Shown here: positions 42,216 through 50,150 of the stretch, one piece after another
How the letters are laid out: each line of letters starts with the position of its first letter
Numbering within the stretch: position 1 is the stretch's first letter
Origin: Bradyrhizobium tropiciagri
GTDB taxonomy: Bacteria > Pseudomonadota > Alphaproteobacteria > Rhizobiales > Xanthobacteraceae
DNA: 64,000 nucleotides
NCBI RefSeq assembly: GCF_018130545.1
Contig: NZ_JAFCKF010000001.1
Coordinates: forward strand, 372,001 to 436,000
Direction: 5' to 3'
Made by a program: the position numbers and the translations under genes
Notes under the pieces: model-generated
Told to the model about the DNA's origin: nothing
Seen by the model: only the letters and a program-made list of their open reading frames with translations
Database searches by the model: none

Positions 42216-43676
42216 GATCACGCCGACCACGACGGTCGCAATCACCGCCACCACGATGTTGAGCAACAGCGCGCCGAGACCGACATAGAAGGTGTAGGTG
42301 GCATCGCCGAGCGAGATGCTAGCGAGTGGCTTCAGCCCGTTGCTCCACGCCGTGTAGGTGCCCCAGCCGATGCCGGCGGCCCAGCCGAGCAGCAGGCCCT
42401 CAGCACGGAACCAGACCGTGAACAGGCCGAACACCAGTGCCGGCAGCGTCTGCACGATCCAGAGGCCGCCAAGCAGTTGCAGATCGAGCGCATATTGTGT
42501 CGGCAGGAACAGGATGAAGGCCAGCGCGCCGACCTTCACCACCAGCGAGGTGATCTTCGCCACCGACGCTTCACCGGCATGCGAGATGTCCGGATTGACG
42601 TAGGACTTCCAGACATTGCGGGTGAACAGATTGGCGGCGCCGATGCTCATCACCGCGGCCGGCACCAGTGCGCCGATCGCGATCGCCGAGAACGCAAAGC
42701 CCGCGAACCATTCCGGGAATAGCGTCTTGAACAGCGTCGGCACCACGTCGTTCGGCGACGTCACCTTGATGTTGGCGGCATACGCCATGTAGCCGAGCAG
42801 CGCGATCAGGCCGAGCAGCAGCGTATAGGCCGGCAGCAGGATCGCGTTCTTGCGGATCGTATCCGCCGACTTCGAGGCGAAGATGCCGGTCAGCGTGTGC
42901 GGATACATGAAGGCGGCGAGCGCCGAACCGAGCGCCAATGTCGCATACGGCAGATACTGCGATGGTTTCAGAATCAGGCCGGTGGCGCCGCCCTTGGCCG
43001 TGAAGGCATCGTTGGCCGCGGAGAACACCGCGCCGTAGCCGCCGAGCTTCGCGGGCACCACGACCACGGCGGTCAGCACCACGATGTAGATCATGATGTC
43101 CTTGACGAAGGCGATCAGCGCCGGCGCGCGCAGGCCGGAGCTATAAGTATAGAGCGCGAGGATCACGAAGGCGGCGACGATCGGAAGTTCGCCGGTCAGG
43201 CCCATCGCCTTGATCACGACCTCCATGCCGATCAGCTGCAACGCGATATAGGGCATGGTCGCGACCAGGCCGGTCAGCGCCACCGCGAGCTCGAGCGCAC
43301 GCGAGCCGTAGGCGCCGTGGACGACGTCGGCAGCTGTCACGTAGCCATTGGCATGCGCCTTCTTCCACAGCACTGGCATCACGGCGAATACGAAGGGATA
43401 GACGATGATGGTGTAGGGCAGCGCGAAGAAGCCATAGGCGCCGACCGCATAGACCAGCGCCGGCACCGCGATCACGGTGTAGGCGGTGTAGAAATCGCCG
43501 CCGACGAGGAACCAGGTGATCCAGGTGCCGAACTGACGGCCGCCGAGGCCCCATTCGTCGAGATGCTCGCTGACCGGGCCGGATTTCCAGCGCGCGGCGA
43601 AGAAGCCCATCACGGTGACGAGCGCGAAGAAGAAGATGAAGACGGAGAGCGCCACCCAGGCGATATGATCGGTCAT
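42186..43676 (-). CDS. Sodium:solute symporter (SSS family)
   Basis: Polytopic inner-membrane symporter of 496 residues with about 13 hydrophobic segments. It matches SSS-family carriers: FGTWITWFLVGGDFYTAYTVIAVPALVYAVGAYGFFALPY near residues 45-90, VTAADVVHGAYGSRALELAVA and YAAFAVGALVPAA-type segments. Substrate is probably a small monocarboxylate or amino-acid-like solute. The ATG follows GGAGAG. The DUF3311 gene ends 10 bases upstream on the same strand, the standard partner arrangement. The gene runs convergently with the oxidoreductase and overlaps it by 30 bases at the 3' ends. Confidence 0.9.
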   Translation of the reverse strand: MTDHIAWVALSVFIFFFALVTVMGFFAARWKSGPVSEHLDEWGLGGRQFGTWITWFLVGGDFYTAYTVIAVPALVYAVGAYGFFALPYTIIVYPFVFAVMPVLWKKAHANGYVTAADVVHGAYGSRALELAVALTGLVATMPYIALQLIGMEVVIKAMGLTGELPIVAAFVILALYTYSSGLRAPALIAFVKDIMIYIVVLTAVVVVPAKLGGYGAVFSAANDAFTAKGGATGLILKPSQYLPYATLALGSALAAFMYPHTLTGIFASKSADTIRKNAILLPAYTLLLGLIALLGYMAYAANIKVTSPNDVVPTLFKTLFPEWFAGFAFSAIAIGALVPAAVMSIGAANLFTRNVWKSYVNPDISHAGEASVAKITSLVVKVGALAFILFLPTQYALDLQLLGGLWIVQTLPALVFGLFTVWFRAEGLLLGWAAGIGWGTYTAWSNGLKPLASISLGDATYTFYVGLGALLLNIVVAVIATVVVGVISPAKRGAAA

Positions 43677-43686
43677 GGCTCTCCTC

Positions 43687-43872
43687 TCACCGCTGCTCGT
43701 CGGCGTCGGGCTGGCGGCTGCGATAGACCAGCCAGATCAGGAGCGAGGAGATCGGTACCCAGGCGAGCTGGTACCAGTAGAAGAACGGAAAGCCGAACAG
43801 CGACGGTTCGACGAAATTATAGAACGGCACCCACAGCAAGCCGATGAACGGCAGCAGCAACAGAATCCACAT
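43687..43872 (-). CDS. DUF3311 small membrane protein
   Basis: Membrane protein of 61 residues with two hydrophobic helices (MWILLLLPFIGLLWVPFY and FFYWYQLAWVPISSLLIWLVY), matching DUF3311, which commonly precedes sodium:solute symporters. The start at 43872 is preferred to 43902 because GGGAGAG lies directly upstream on the minus strand. It ends ten bases before the symporter start, so the pair should be cotranscribed and the small protein may assist the symporter. Confidence 0.85.
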   Translation of the reverse strand: MWILLLLPFIGLLWVPFYNFVEPSLFGFPFFYWYQLAWVPISSLLIWLVYRSRQPDADEQR

Positions 43873-44020
43873 GGCTCTCTCCCAGCCCGGGGTGTGATCC
43901 AACCCGGCAGGGTTGCCGGTGTCCCGTCATCAACGACCTCGGGAACCATTCGTTGCGTCTAGAATCACAGTTGCGGCATGGCGATGCAAAAAGATGTGAT
44001 CGCTGCGCCAGGCAGGCAGC

Positions 44021-44992
44021 CTACTCGGCTTTGATGCCGGCGTCCTCGATCACCTTGCGCCAGCGCGCCTCTTCACCGGCAAAGTAGCGGTCGAGCGCGG
44101 CCGGGGGCTGCGCCACCATCACGAGGCCCTCATTGACGCTGAGCTTCTTGAAGGCCTCCGCCTGCACCGCTTTGGCAGCAGATTTGTTGAGGCGATCGAT
44201 GACCTCGGGCGGCGTGTTCGCTGGTGCGTAAAGGCCGTACCAGGATTCCGCGGCGTAGCCGGGCACACCGGCTTCCGACACCGTCGGCAGTTGCGGGAAT
44301 GACGGCGAGCGCTCGGCCGAGGTCACGGCGATCGCACGCAGCTGCCCGGCCTCGACCAGCGAGGCACAGCTTGCGACCGTCGTGAACATCACCTGGATCT
44401 GGCCGCCCAGCAGGTCGGTGATCCCTGGCGCCGCACCCTTGTAGGGCACGGTGGTGAGATTGACGGAGGCCATGTGCTTGAACAGCTCACCGGCGAGATG
44501 CGCCGAGGTGCCGGTGCCGTAAGTCCCGTAGGACAATTTTTCCGGATCGGCCTTCGCGGCAGCGATCAAATCGGCGATCGACTTGATCGGCGAGGACGGA
44601 TTGACCACCACGACATTGAAGGAGCGCGCCACCAGCGCCACGGGGGCAAAATCCTTGTGCGCGTCGTAGGGCAGCTTGCGATAGAGGCTCGGATTGACCG
44701 CGTTGGCGAAGGTCGCCATCAGCAGCGTGTAGCCGTCCGGCGGGCTCGCCGCGACGCTCTGCGTGCCGATGATGGTGCCCGCCCCCGGCTTGTTTTCGAT
44801 GATGACGGTGACGCCGAGATCCTTCTGCAGCTCCTGCGCCAGCGTGCGCGCCACCACATCGGTGCCGCCGCCCGGCGCGAACGGCACCACGATCTTGACG
44901 ATGTGGTCGGGATAGGCGGCGAGTGCCGGCGCCTGCAACAGCAGGTTTGCTGCAATCGCGAACAGGATGGCGGTCAGGACACGAAGCGGCAT
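44021..44992 (-). CDS. Bug/TctC-type tripartite transporter binding protein
   Basis: Periplasmic binding protein of 323 residues of the Bug family. A signal peptide (VLTAILFAIAANLLLQAPALA) precedes AYPDHIVKIVVPFAPGGGTDVVART, and GTIIGTQSVAASPPDGYTLLM, LIAAAKADPEKLSYGTYGTGTSAHLAGELF and YAPANTPPEVIDRLN are typical. The family captures dicarboxylates and related organic acids; Bug proteins are often orphan, as here, with no membrane components beside it. A start at 44992 is chosen because the signal peptide begins there; the longer frame reads through the repeat upstream. Confidence 0.88.
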   Translation of the reverse strand: MPLRVLTAILFAIAANLLLQAPALAAYPDHIVKIVVPFAPGGGTDVVARTLAQELQKDLGVTVIIENKPGAGTIIGTQSVAASPPDGYTLLMATFANAVNPSLYRKLPYDAHKDFAPVALVARSFNVVVVNPSSPIKSIADLIAAAKADPEKLSYGTYGTGTSAHLAGELFKHMASVNLTTVPYKGAAPGITDLLGGQIQVMFTTVASCASLVEAGQLRAIAVTSAERSPSFPQLPTVSEAGVPGYAAESWYGLYAPANTPPEVIDRLNKSAAKAVQAEAFKKLSVNEGLVMVAQPPAALDRYFAGEEARWRKVIEDAGIKAE

Positions 44993-45125
44993 GGCAGGCC
45001 CCGGCAGATGAGGCGACCTTGATACACGGGAGCGCCATGCAAGGGATGCCGGGGCGCCATGACACCGCAAAGAACGCGGGCTGCCAGTCCCGTCATCCCC
45101 GCGCAAAGCCTTTGCCTTTGTCGCT

Positions 45126-45228
45126 GGAGGTGGCCGCTTCTTCAGCGGCCCTCGAAGGATGGACGGCCAGCAGCCGGGCCGATTCATCCTTCGAGGCTCG
45201 CAAGAGCTCGCACCTAAGGATGACGGGG
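45126..45228. repeat. Palindromic intergenic repeat, CGAAGGATG family (copy 1)
   Basis: It contains CTCGAAGGATGGACGGCC and ATCCTTCGAGGCTCGCAAG with AGGATGACGGGG at the right end. Two other copies at 57188-57289 and 61776-61884 share the same CCTCGAAGGATG and terminal AGGATGACGG-type blocks. Its position is between the Bug gene and the LysR gene. Confidence 0.75.
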
Positions 45229-45272
45229 TAGCGTCGCGCTAGCAAAACGCAAACGTGCGCGCCCCGCACCCC

Positions 45273-46184
45273 TCACGAATACGGATTGATCAGCTTCTGC
45301 TGCTCGGTGGCGTGATGCACCAGGAGATCGATGAAGGTGCGCACCTTCGCCGAGAGATGATGGCGGTGCGGATAGACGGCGTTCATGGTCAACTCGACCG
45401 GCCGGTACTCGGGCAGCAGGCGGACCAGTTGGCCGGATTCGAGCTCGTCGCGCACCAGGAAGCCTGCCGCGAGGAACACGCCGACGCCGGCCAAGGCCGC
45501 GAGCCGCAGCGTGTCGCCGCTGTTGGCGACCAGATTGCCGCTGACCTTCACCGAGGCCGGCGTGCCCTTGCGGTCGACGAAATGCCAGTCGTCGCCATAG
45601 GGATAATTGACGTGACGGATGCAGTTGCGTTCCGCGAGGTCGGCGAGCTGCGCGGGCTTGCCGTGCTGTTCGACATAGCCGTGCGAGCAGCACAGCACAT
45701 GCCGCCAGGTAGCGATGCTGCGCACGATCAGGCTGGAATCCGGCGGCGGCAGCATCCGCACCGCGAGGTCGTAATTCTCGTCGATCAGGTCGACATTGCG
45801 CTCGCCGATCGCGAGGTCGACCTTGACCTCCGGATAGGTCGCCAGGAACTCGACCACCGCGGGCGACAGGAACTGCGCCAAATGGGTGTTAGTGTAGATG
45901 CGCAGCGTGCCGCGCGGCACCGACTGCAATGCGCCGGCGACGTCGTCGGCCTGCTCGATATCGGCGAGGATCTGGACGCAACGGTCGTAATAGGCTTGGC
46001 CGACCTCGGTGAGGCTGACCTTGCGCGTGGTGCGGTTGAGCAGCCGGGCGCCAAGCCGGTCCTCCAGCGACTGCACATGGTTGCTCACCATGGTGGTGGA
46101 CATGTTGAGTTTGCGGCCGGCCGCGGAGAAGCCGCCGGCATCCACGACCCGGACGAAGGCGGTCAGGCTGGTCAGGCGATCCAT
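45273..46184 (-). CDS. LysR-family regulator of the adjacent EmrAB-type efflux genes
   Basis: LysR regulator of 303 residues, full length. The helix-turn-helix covers FSAAGRKLNMSTTMVSNHVQSLE near residues 19-42, followed by LLNRTTRKVSLTEVGQAYYDR; VEQHGKPAQLADLAERNCI lies in the effector domain. It is divergent from an EmrA-like gene and its start is 16 bases from the operator-like element at 46200-46247. A related element lies ahead of the EmrB-like gene, so it probably controls both. Inducer unknown; aromatic or antimicrobial compounds are plausible. Confidence 0.9.
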   Translation of the reverse strand: MDRLTSLTAFVRVVDAGGFSAAGRKLNMSTTMVSNHVQSLEDRLGARLLNRTTRKVSLTEVGQAYYDRCVQILADIEQADDVAGALQSVPRGTLRIYTNTHLAQFLSPAVVEFLATYPEVKVDLAIGERNVDLIDENYDLAVRMLPPPDSSLIVRSIATWRHVLCCSHGYVEQHGKPAQLADLAERNCIRHVNYPYGDDWHFVDRKGTPASVKVSGNLVANSGDTLRLAALAGVGVFLAAGFLVRDELESGQLVRLLPEYRPVELTMNAVYPHRHHLSAKVRTFIDLLVHHATEQQKLINPYS

Positions 46185-46199
46185 GCAGGCTACGTCCGG

Positions 46200-46247
46200 A
46201 TTATCAGCGCTGGCTTGATAATGCTTCCAGTTTAATCGGGATTATCA
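46200..46247. promoter_or_regulatory. LysR/emrA operator-like element
   Basis: Three copies of ATTATCA or its complement occur here: ATTATCA at 46200-46206, TGATAAT at 46216-46222 and ATTATCA at 46241-46247. The outer two are 41 bases apart. It lies 16 bases from the LysR start and ends 80 bases before the EmrA-like ATG. A partner with the same 41-base spacing is at 47705-47752. Confidence 0.7.
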
Positions 46248-46327
46248 CAGCAGGCAGGACATTGCATCTAAGAGGCCGAAATGGGCGCCCTTCTGGAAGG
46301 ACGCAAATGTTCGACCCGGAGGATGCC

Positions 46328-47476
46328 ATGTCGACCACCACCTATATCCCTGAAGAATCAGGCAAAATCGGCCTACGCCCGTCGCGCGCGACGCTCAAGC
46401 GGGCAGCCGTCGGGCTCGCCGCGCTGGTCGGCGTCGCCGTCGCCGCCGACTTTGGCTACGACTACTTCACCACCGGCCGCTACCTCGAATCGACCGACGA
46501 CGCCTATGTGAAGGCGGATTCCACGATCATCGCGCCAAAGGTGTCGGGCTACATCGCCAAGGTGCTGGTCACTGACAACCAGCCGGTAAAGGCCGGCCAG
46601 CCGCTGGCCGAGATCGACGACCGCGATTACCGCACCGCGCTCGGCCAGGCCAAGGCCGATGTGAACGCGGCCGATGCCTCGGTGCGCAACCTCGATGCCC
46701 AGCTCGAATTGCAGCAGCCGATCATCGACCAGAGCACCGCCGATGTCGAAGCCGCCGAAGCCAATCTGAAATTCGCCCAGGAGGAGCAGAGCCGCTACGA
46801 CGGGCTGATGAAGTCCGGCTCCGGCACCATCCAGCGCGCGCAGCAGACCGATGCGGCGCTGCGCGCCAACAGCGCGCAATTGCAGCACGCCAAGTCGGCG
46901 CTGTCGGCGGCACAGCGCAAGGTCGACGTGCTGACCACGCAGCGCGCCCAGGCCGCAGCGCAGGTCGATCGCGCCCGCGCAGTCGAGCAGCAGGCCGAGC
47001 TGAATCTGTCCTATGCCAAGATCACCGCGCCGGTCGACGGCACGGTCGGCGCCCGCACGCTGCGCGTCGGCCAATACGTGCAGGCCGGCACCCAGCTGAT
47101 GGCTGTGGTGCCGCTCGATGCGGTCTATGTGGTCGCCAATTTCAAGGAGACCCAACTGACCCATGTGCGCAACGGCCAGCCGGTCGAACTCACCGTCGAC
47201 AGTTTCCACGGCACGACCTTGAAAGGCCATGTCGACAGTCTGTCGCCGGCCAGCGGTCTCGAATTCGCACTGCTGCCGCCCGACAACGCCACCGGCAATT
47301 TCACCAAGATCGTGCAGCGTGTGCCGGTGAAGATCGTGCTCGACGACCATAGCCTCACCGGCCTGCTGCGGCCGGGCATGTCGGCGATCCCGACCGTCGA
47401 CACCAAGGCCGCGGTGCTGGCCGATCGCGACGAGAAGCGGCGGCTTGCTTCGGCGACGCGGCCGCACGGCGGGTAA
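46328..47476 (+). CDS. emrA: EmrA/HlyD-family membrane fusion protein
   Basis: Membrane fusion protein of 382 residues. A single membrane anchor is near residues 30-50 (RAAVGLAALVGVAVAADF), then a biotinyl-lipoyl hairpin (STIIAPKVSGYIAKVLVTDNQPVKAGQPL), a long alpha-helical hairpin (roughly 100-215), and beta-barrel segments (AKITAPVDGTVGARTLRVGQYV). It links an inner-membrane exporter to an outer-membrane channel. GGAGG lies six bases before the ATG at 46328. It is divergent from the LysR gene, and the EmrB-like partner follows after a 324-base gap that contains a terminator, a repeat and a second operator-like element. Confidence 0.9.
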   Translation: MSTTTYIPEESGKIGLRPSRATLKRAAVGLAALVGVAVAADFGYDYFTTGRYLESTDDAYVKADSTIIAPKVSGYIAKVLVTDNQPVKAGQPLAEIDDRDYRTALGQAKADVNAADASVRNLDAQLELQQPIIDQSTADVEAAEANLKFAQEEQSRYDGLMKSGSGTIQRAQQTDAALRANSAQLQHAKSALSAAQRKVDVLTTQRAQAAAQVDRARAVEQQAELNLSYAKITAPVDGTVGARTLRVGQYVQAGTQLMAVVPLDAVYVVANFKETQLTHVRNGQPVELTVDSFHGTTLKGHVDSLSPASGLEFALLPPDNATGNFTKIVQRVPVKIVLDDHSLTGLLRPGMSAIPTVDTKAAVLADRDEKRRLASATRPHGG

Positions 47477-47500
47477 GCCAAGCATTTCCCGACTGGCTTG

Positions 47501-47537
47501 ACGCGATCGATCACCGCATCGGTGGTCGATCGCGTTT
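47501..47537 (+). terminator. Rho-independent terminator after emrA
   Basis: ACGCGATCGA and TCACC at 47501-47515 pair with GGTGG and TCGATCGCGT at 47520-47535 around a four-base loop, and the stem runs into TTTT on the plus strand. It is 24 bases after the emrA stop and implies that emrB is not simply cotranscribed from the emrA promoter. Confidence 0.85.
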
Positions 47538-47558
47538 TGCTGTGTGCGAACTTTCTTG

Positions 47559-47680
47559 CCTCTCCCGCTTGCGGGGGAGGCCGCATTGCATCGCAGATGC
47601 GATGCGGGCGGGGGCTCTCTCCACACCATGACTCGCGGAGAGAGCCCCCACCCCTCGCTCCCCGCAAGCGGGAGAGGGAG
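47559..47680. repeat. Palindromic intergenic repeat (CCCGCTTGCGGG family)
   Basis: The left end reads CCTCTCCCGCTTGCGGGGGAGG and the right end CCCGCAAGCGGGAGAGG. The inside has a mirrored GGGGGCTCTC/GAGAGCCCCC hairpin around ACACCATGACTCGCGG. It is embedded between emrA and emrB, after the emrA terminator and before the emrB operator-like element. Confidence 0.8.
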
Positions 47681-47704
47681 CCTGACAGCTGTGCTCAGCT
47701 CGCG

Positions 47705-47752
47705 ATTATCAACTTCAGCCGGACAATCCTTCCACTCTTTCCCGGATTATCG
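47705..47752. promoter_or_regulatory. emrB operator-like element
   Basis: ATTATCA at 47705-47711 and ATTATCG at 47746-47752 are spaced 41 bases apart, exactly as at 46200/46241. The interior matches at many positions, including a shared CTTCCA block and a CAAT/TAAT block. It ends 48 bases before the EmrB-like ATG. Most likely the LysR regulator binds here too. Confidence 0.7.
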
Positions 47753-47800
47753 AAAGGCGCCGCCTAATACATGTTGTTGGGGCCAGCAAGGACGACCCCG

Positions 47801-49420
47801 ATGACCGCGCTCCAGCCCACAGCCGATGCAGCCAACACGGCCGATCTCGCCAAACCCGCCACGCCGGCGACACCCACAGTCTCGACCCGGACCTGGATCG
47901 CGGTGATCGGCGCCACGCTCGGCGCGTTCATGGCGGTGCTCAACATCCAGATCGTCAACGCCTCACTCGCCGACATTCAGGGCGGCATCGGCGCCGGCAT
48001 CGATGATGGCGGCTGGATTTCGACCTCCTATCTGATCGCCGAGATCGTGGTGATCCCGCTGTCCGGCTGGCTTGCCCGGGTGTTCTCGGTGCGCCTCTAT
48101 CTGCTGACCAACGCATTCCTGTTCCTGGTGTTCTCGGCGGCCTGCGCGCTGGCGCAGGACCTTCCGCAGATGATCGCGCTGCGCGCCGTGCAGGGCTTTA
48201 CGGGCGGCGTGCTGATCCCGATGGCGTTCACGCTGATCATCACGCTGCTGCCGAAGGCCAAGCAGCCGATCGGGCTAGCACTGTTCGCGCTGTCGGCGAC
48301 GTTCGCGCCGGCGATCGGCCCGACCATCGGCGGCTATCTCACCGAGAACTGGGGCTGGCAGTACATCTTCTATGTCAATCTGGTGCCCGGCGCCGTGATG
48401 ATCGCCATGCTGTATGTCTCGCTCGATCCGAGCCCGATGAAGCTGTCGCTGATCCGCCAGGGCGATTGGCTCGGCATCATCACCATGGCGATCGGCCTTG
48501 CCGCGCTGCAAACCGTGCTGGAAGAGGGCAACAAGGACGACTGGTTCGGCTCCCCCTTCATCGTCCGCCTGTCGGTCATCGCAGCGGTCTCGCTGACAGC
48601 CTTCCTGATCGTCGAATTCACCGTCGAGAAGCCGCTGCTCAATCTGCGCCTGCTCGCCCGCCGCAATTTCGGCTTCGGCATGCTGGCCAACTTCCTGATG
48701 GGCATCGCGTTGTACGGCTCGGTGTTCATCCTGCCGCAGTATCTGGCGCGCATCCAGGGCTACAACGCCGAGCAGATCGGCATGGTGCTGGCATGGACCG
48801 GCCTGCCGCAGCTCGTGCTGATCCCGCTGGTGCCGAAGCTGATGCAGCGCTTCGACCCCCGCATCGTGATCGGTGTCGGATTTGCGCTGTTCGCCGGTTC
48901 CAACTTCATGAACATCTACATGACCAACGATTATGCCGCCGATCAGCTGCTCTGGCCGAACGTGGTCCGTGCGGTCGGTCAGGCGCTTGCATTCGCCCCG
49001 CTGTCGGCAGTTGCGACGGCCGGGATTGAAGCAGAGAATGCCGGATCGGCGTCGGCGCTGTTCAACATGATGCGCAATCTCGGCGGTGCGATCGGCATTG
49101 CCGCGCTGCAGACATTGCTGACCAAGCGCGAGCAGTATCATTCCAACGTGCTGATGCAATCGGTCTCGCTGCTGGAAGAGGCAACCCGCACCCGGATCGC
49201 GCAGATGACGCAGTATTTCATGAACCACGGCGTCGCCGACCAGGCCGCCGCCGCACATCGCGCGATCGCCGCAGTCGGCAATGTCGTGCAGAAGCAGGCC
49301 TACATCCTGGCCTTCAGCGACACCTTCTATCTGCTCGGCGTGGCGCTGATCATCGCGCTGGTCGCGACTCTGTTCCTGAAGAAGCCGGGCCAGCTCGCTG
49401 GCGGCGGTGGTGCGCACTAG
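47801..49420 (+). CDS. emrB: EmrB-like DHA2 family MFS efflux transporter
   Basis: Inner-membrane drug:proton antiporter of 539 residues, about 14 hydrophobic segments, as expected for DHA2. Typical motifs are LNIQIVNASLADIQGGIGAGIDDGGWISTSYLIAEIVVIPLSGWLARVFSVRLY near the N-terminus and LFALSATFAPAIGPTIGGYLTENWGWQYIFYVN (motif C). It should work with the EmrA-like adaptor. The ATG at 47801 with AAGGAC upstream is preferred to 47771. It is followed by a carboxymuconolactone-decarboxylase-like gene after 30 bases. Confidence 0.9.
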   Translation: MTALQPTADAANTADLAKPATPATPTVSTRTWIAVIGATLGAFMAVLNIQIVNASLADIQGGIGAGIDDGGWISTSYLIAEIVVIPLSGWLARVFSVRLYLLTNAFLFLVFSAACALAQDLPQMIALRAVQGFTGGVLIPMAFTLIITLLPKAKQPIGLALFALSATFAPAIGPTIGGYLTENWGWQYIFYVNLVPGAVMIAMLYVSLDPSPMKLSLIRQGDWLGIITMAIGLAALQTVLEEGNKDDWFGSPFIVRLSVIAAVSLTAFLIVEFTVEKPLLNLRLLARRNFGFGMLANFLMGIALYGSVFILPQYLARIQGYNAEQIGMVLAWTGLPQLVLIPLVPKLMQRFDPRIVIGVGFALFAGSNFMNIYMTNDYAADQLLWPNVVRAVGQALAFAPLSAVATAGIEAENAGSASALFNMMRNLGGAIGIAALQTLLTKREQYHSNVLMQSVSLLEEATRTRIAQMTQYFMNHGVADQAAAAHRAIAAVGNVVQKQAYILAFSDTFYLLGVALIIALVATLFLKKPGQLAGGGGAH

Positions 49421-49450
49421 CAATTCCCAACTCAACCAAGGAGAACGACC

Positions 49451-49909
49451 ATGAAACCCCGGATGAACTTCTACCAGGCGGCCCCCGAGACGATTAAAGC
49501 GCTGGTTGCCGTCGAAGGCCAGATCACCGCGAGCGGCCTCGAGCAATCGCTGATCGAATTGGTCAAGACCCGCGCCTCGCAGATCAACGGTTGCGCCTAC
49601 TGCATCAACATGCACACCGAGGACGCCCGCAAGCATGGCGAAACCGAACAGCGGCTCTATCTGCTCAACGCCTGGCGCGAGTCGCCGCTCTACTCCGAGC
49701 GCGAGCGCGCGGCGCTGGCCTGGACCGAAGCGCTGACGCTGATTGCAGACACGCATGCGCCCGACGCCGACTATGAGGCGGTCCACGCCCAGTTCTCGGA
49801 CAGCGAGCTGGTCAACCTGACCACGCTGATCGGCGCCATCAACGCCTGGAACCGGATCGCCATCGGCTTCCGCGCGGTGCATCCGGTGAAGGTGAAGGTC
49901 GCGGCGTGA
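49451..49909 (+). CDS. AhpD-like carboxymuconolactone decarboxylase-family protein
   Basis: Protein of 152 residues of the AhpD/carboxymuconolactone decarboxylase fold. The redox motif C48-A-Y-C51 with H55 in NGCAYCINMH marks it as an AhpD-like thiol peroxidase-type protein rather than a decarboxylase. The segment LLNAWRESPLYSERERAALAWTEALT is typical. It begins 30 bases after the emrB stop with AAGGAGAACGACC upstream, so it is likely cotranscribed with emrB and may deal with oxidants or electrophiles linked to the efflux substrate. Confidence 0.88.
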   Translation: MKPRMNFYQAAPETIKALVAVEGQITASGLEQSLIELVKTRASQINGCAYCINMHTEDARKHGETEQRLYLLNAWRESPLYSERERAALAWTEALTLIADTHAPDADYEAVHAQFSDSELVNLTTLIGAINAWNRIAIGFRAVHPVKVKVAA

Positions 49910-49921
49910 CACGACCGACCG

Positions 49922-50016
49922 TGGGGTGGGTTAGCCGAAGGCGTAACCCACCGTCCGCCTTCCGGACGATTCTGCTATGAGGCGGCAACGGCGGGTTACG
50001 CTTCGCTAACCCGCCC
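49922..50016. repeat. Intergenic inverted repeat (GGGTTAGC family)
   Basis: GTGGGTTAGCCGAAGGCGTAACCCAC at the left and GGCGGGTTACGCTTCGCTAACCCGCC at the right are both hairpins and near reverse complements of one another. It lies directly after the AhpD-like gene. A second, unrelated repeat follows at 50032-50131. Confidence 0.75.
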
Positions 50017-50031
50017 AACAAGGCTGCCATG

Positions 50032-50131
50032 CCCCGCTTCATGCGGGGCGTCCAGTACGCCGCGACTTCTCGGTTCAAGCACCGCGGCCTCTGGAATACT
50101 GGATCGCCCGGTCGAGGCCGGGCGATGACAG
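50032..50131. repeat. Palindromic intergenic repeat, copy B of ATACTGGATC family
   Basis: It starts with a CCCCGC/GCGGGG hairpin, then GTCCAGTACGCCGCG and ends in AATACTGGATCGCCCGGTC and GGGCGATGACAG. The central part is the reverse complement of that in the copy at 35841-35942, with terminal halves preserved. This explains the gap before the aminotransferase gene. Confidence 0.75.
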
Positions 50132-50150
50132 CGCAAAGTGCGGCGCGGCC

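Noticed and set aside
48275-49912. A 545-codon minus-strand frame opposite emrB and the AhpD-like gene
   Set aside because: Both plus-strand genes have family motifs; the minus frame is a low-complexity shadow.
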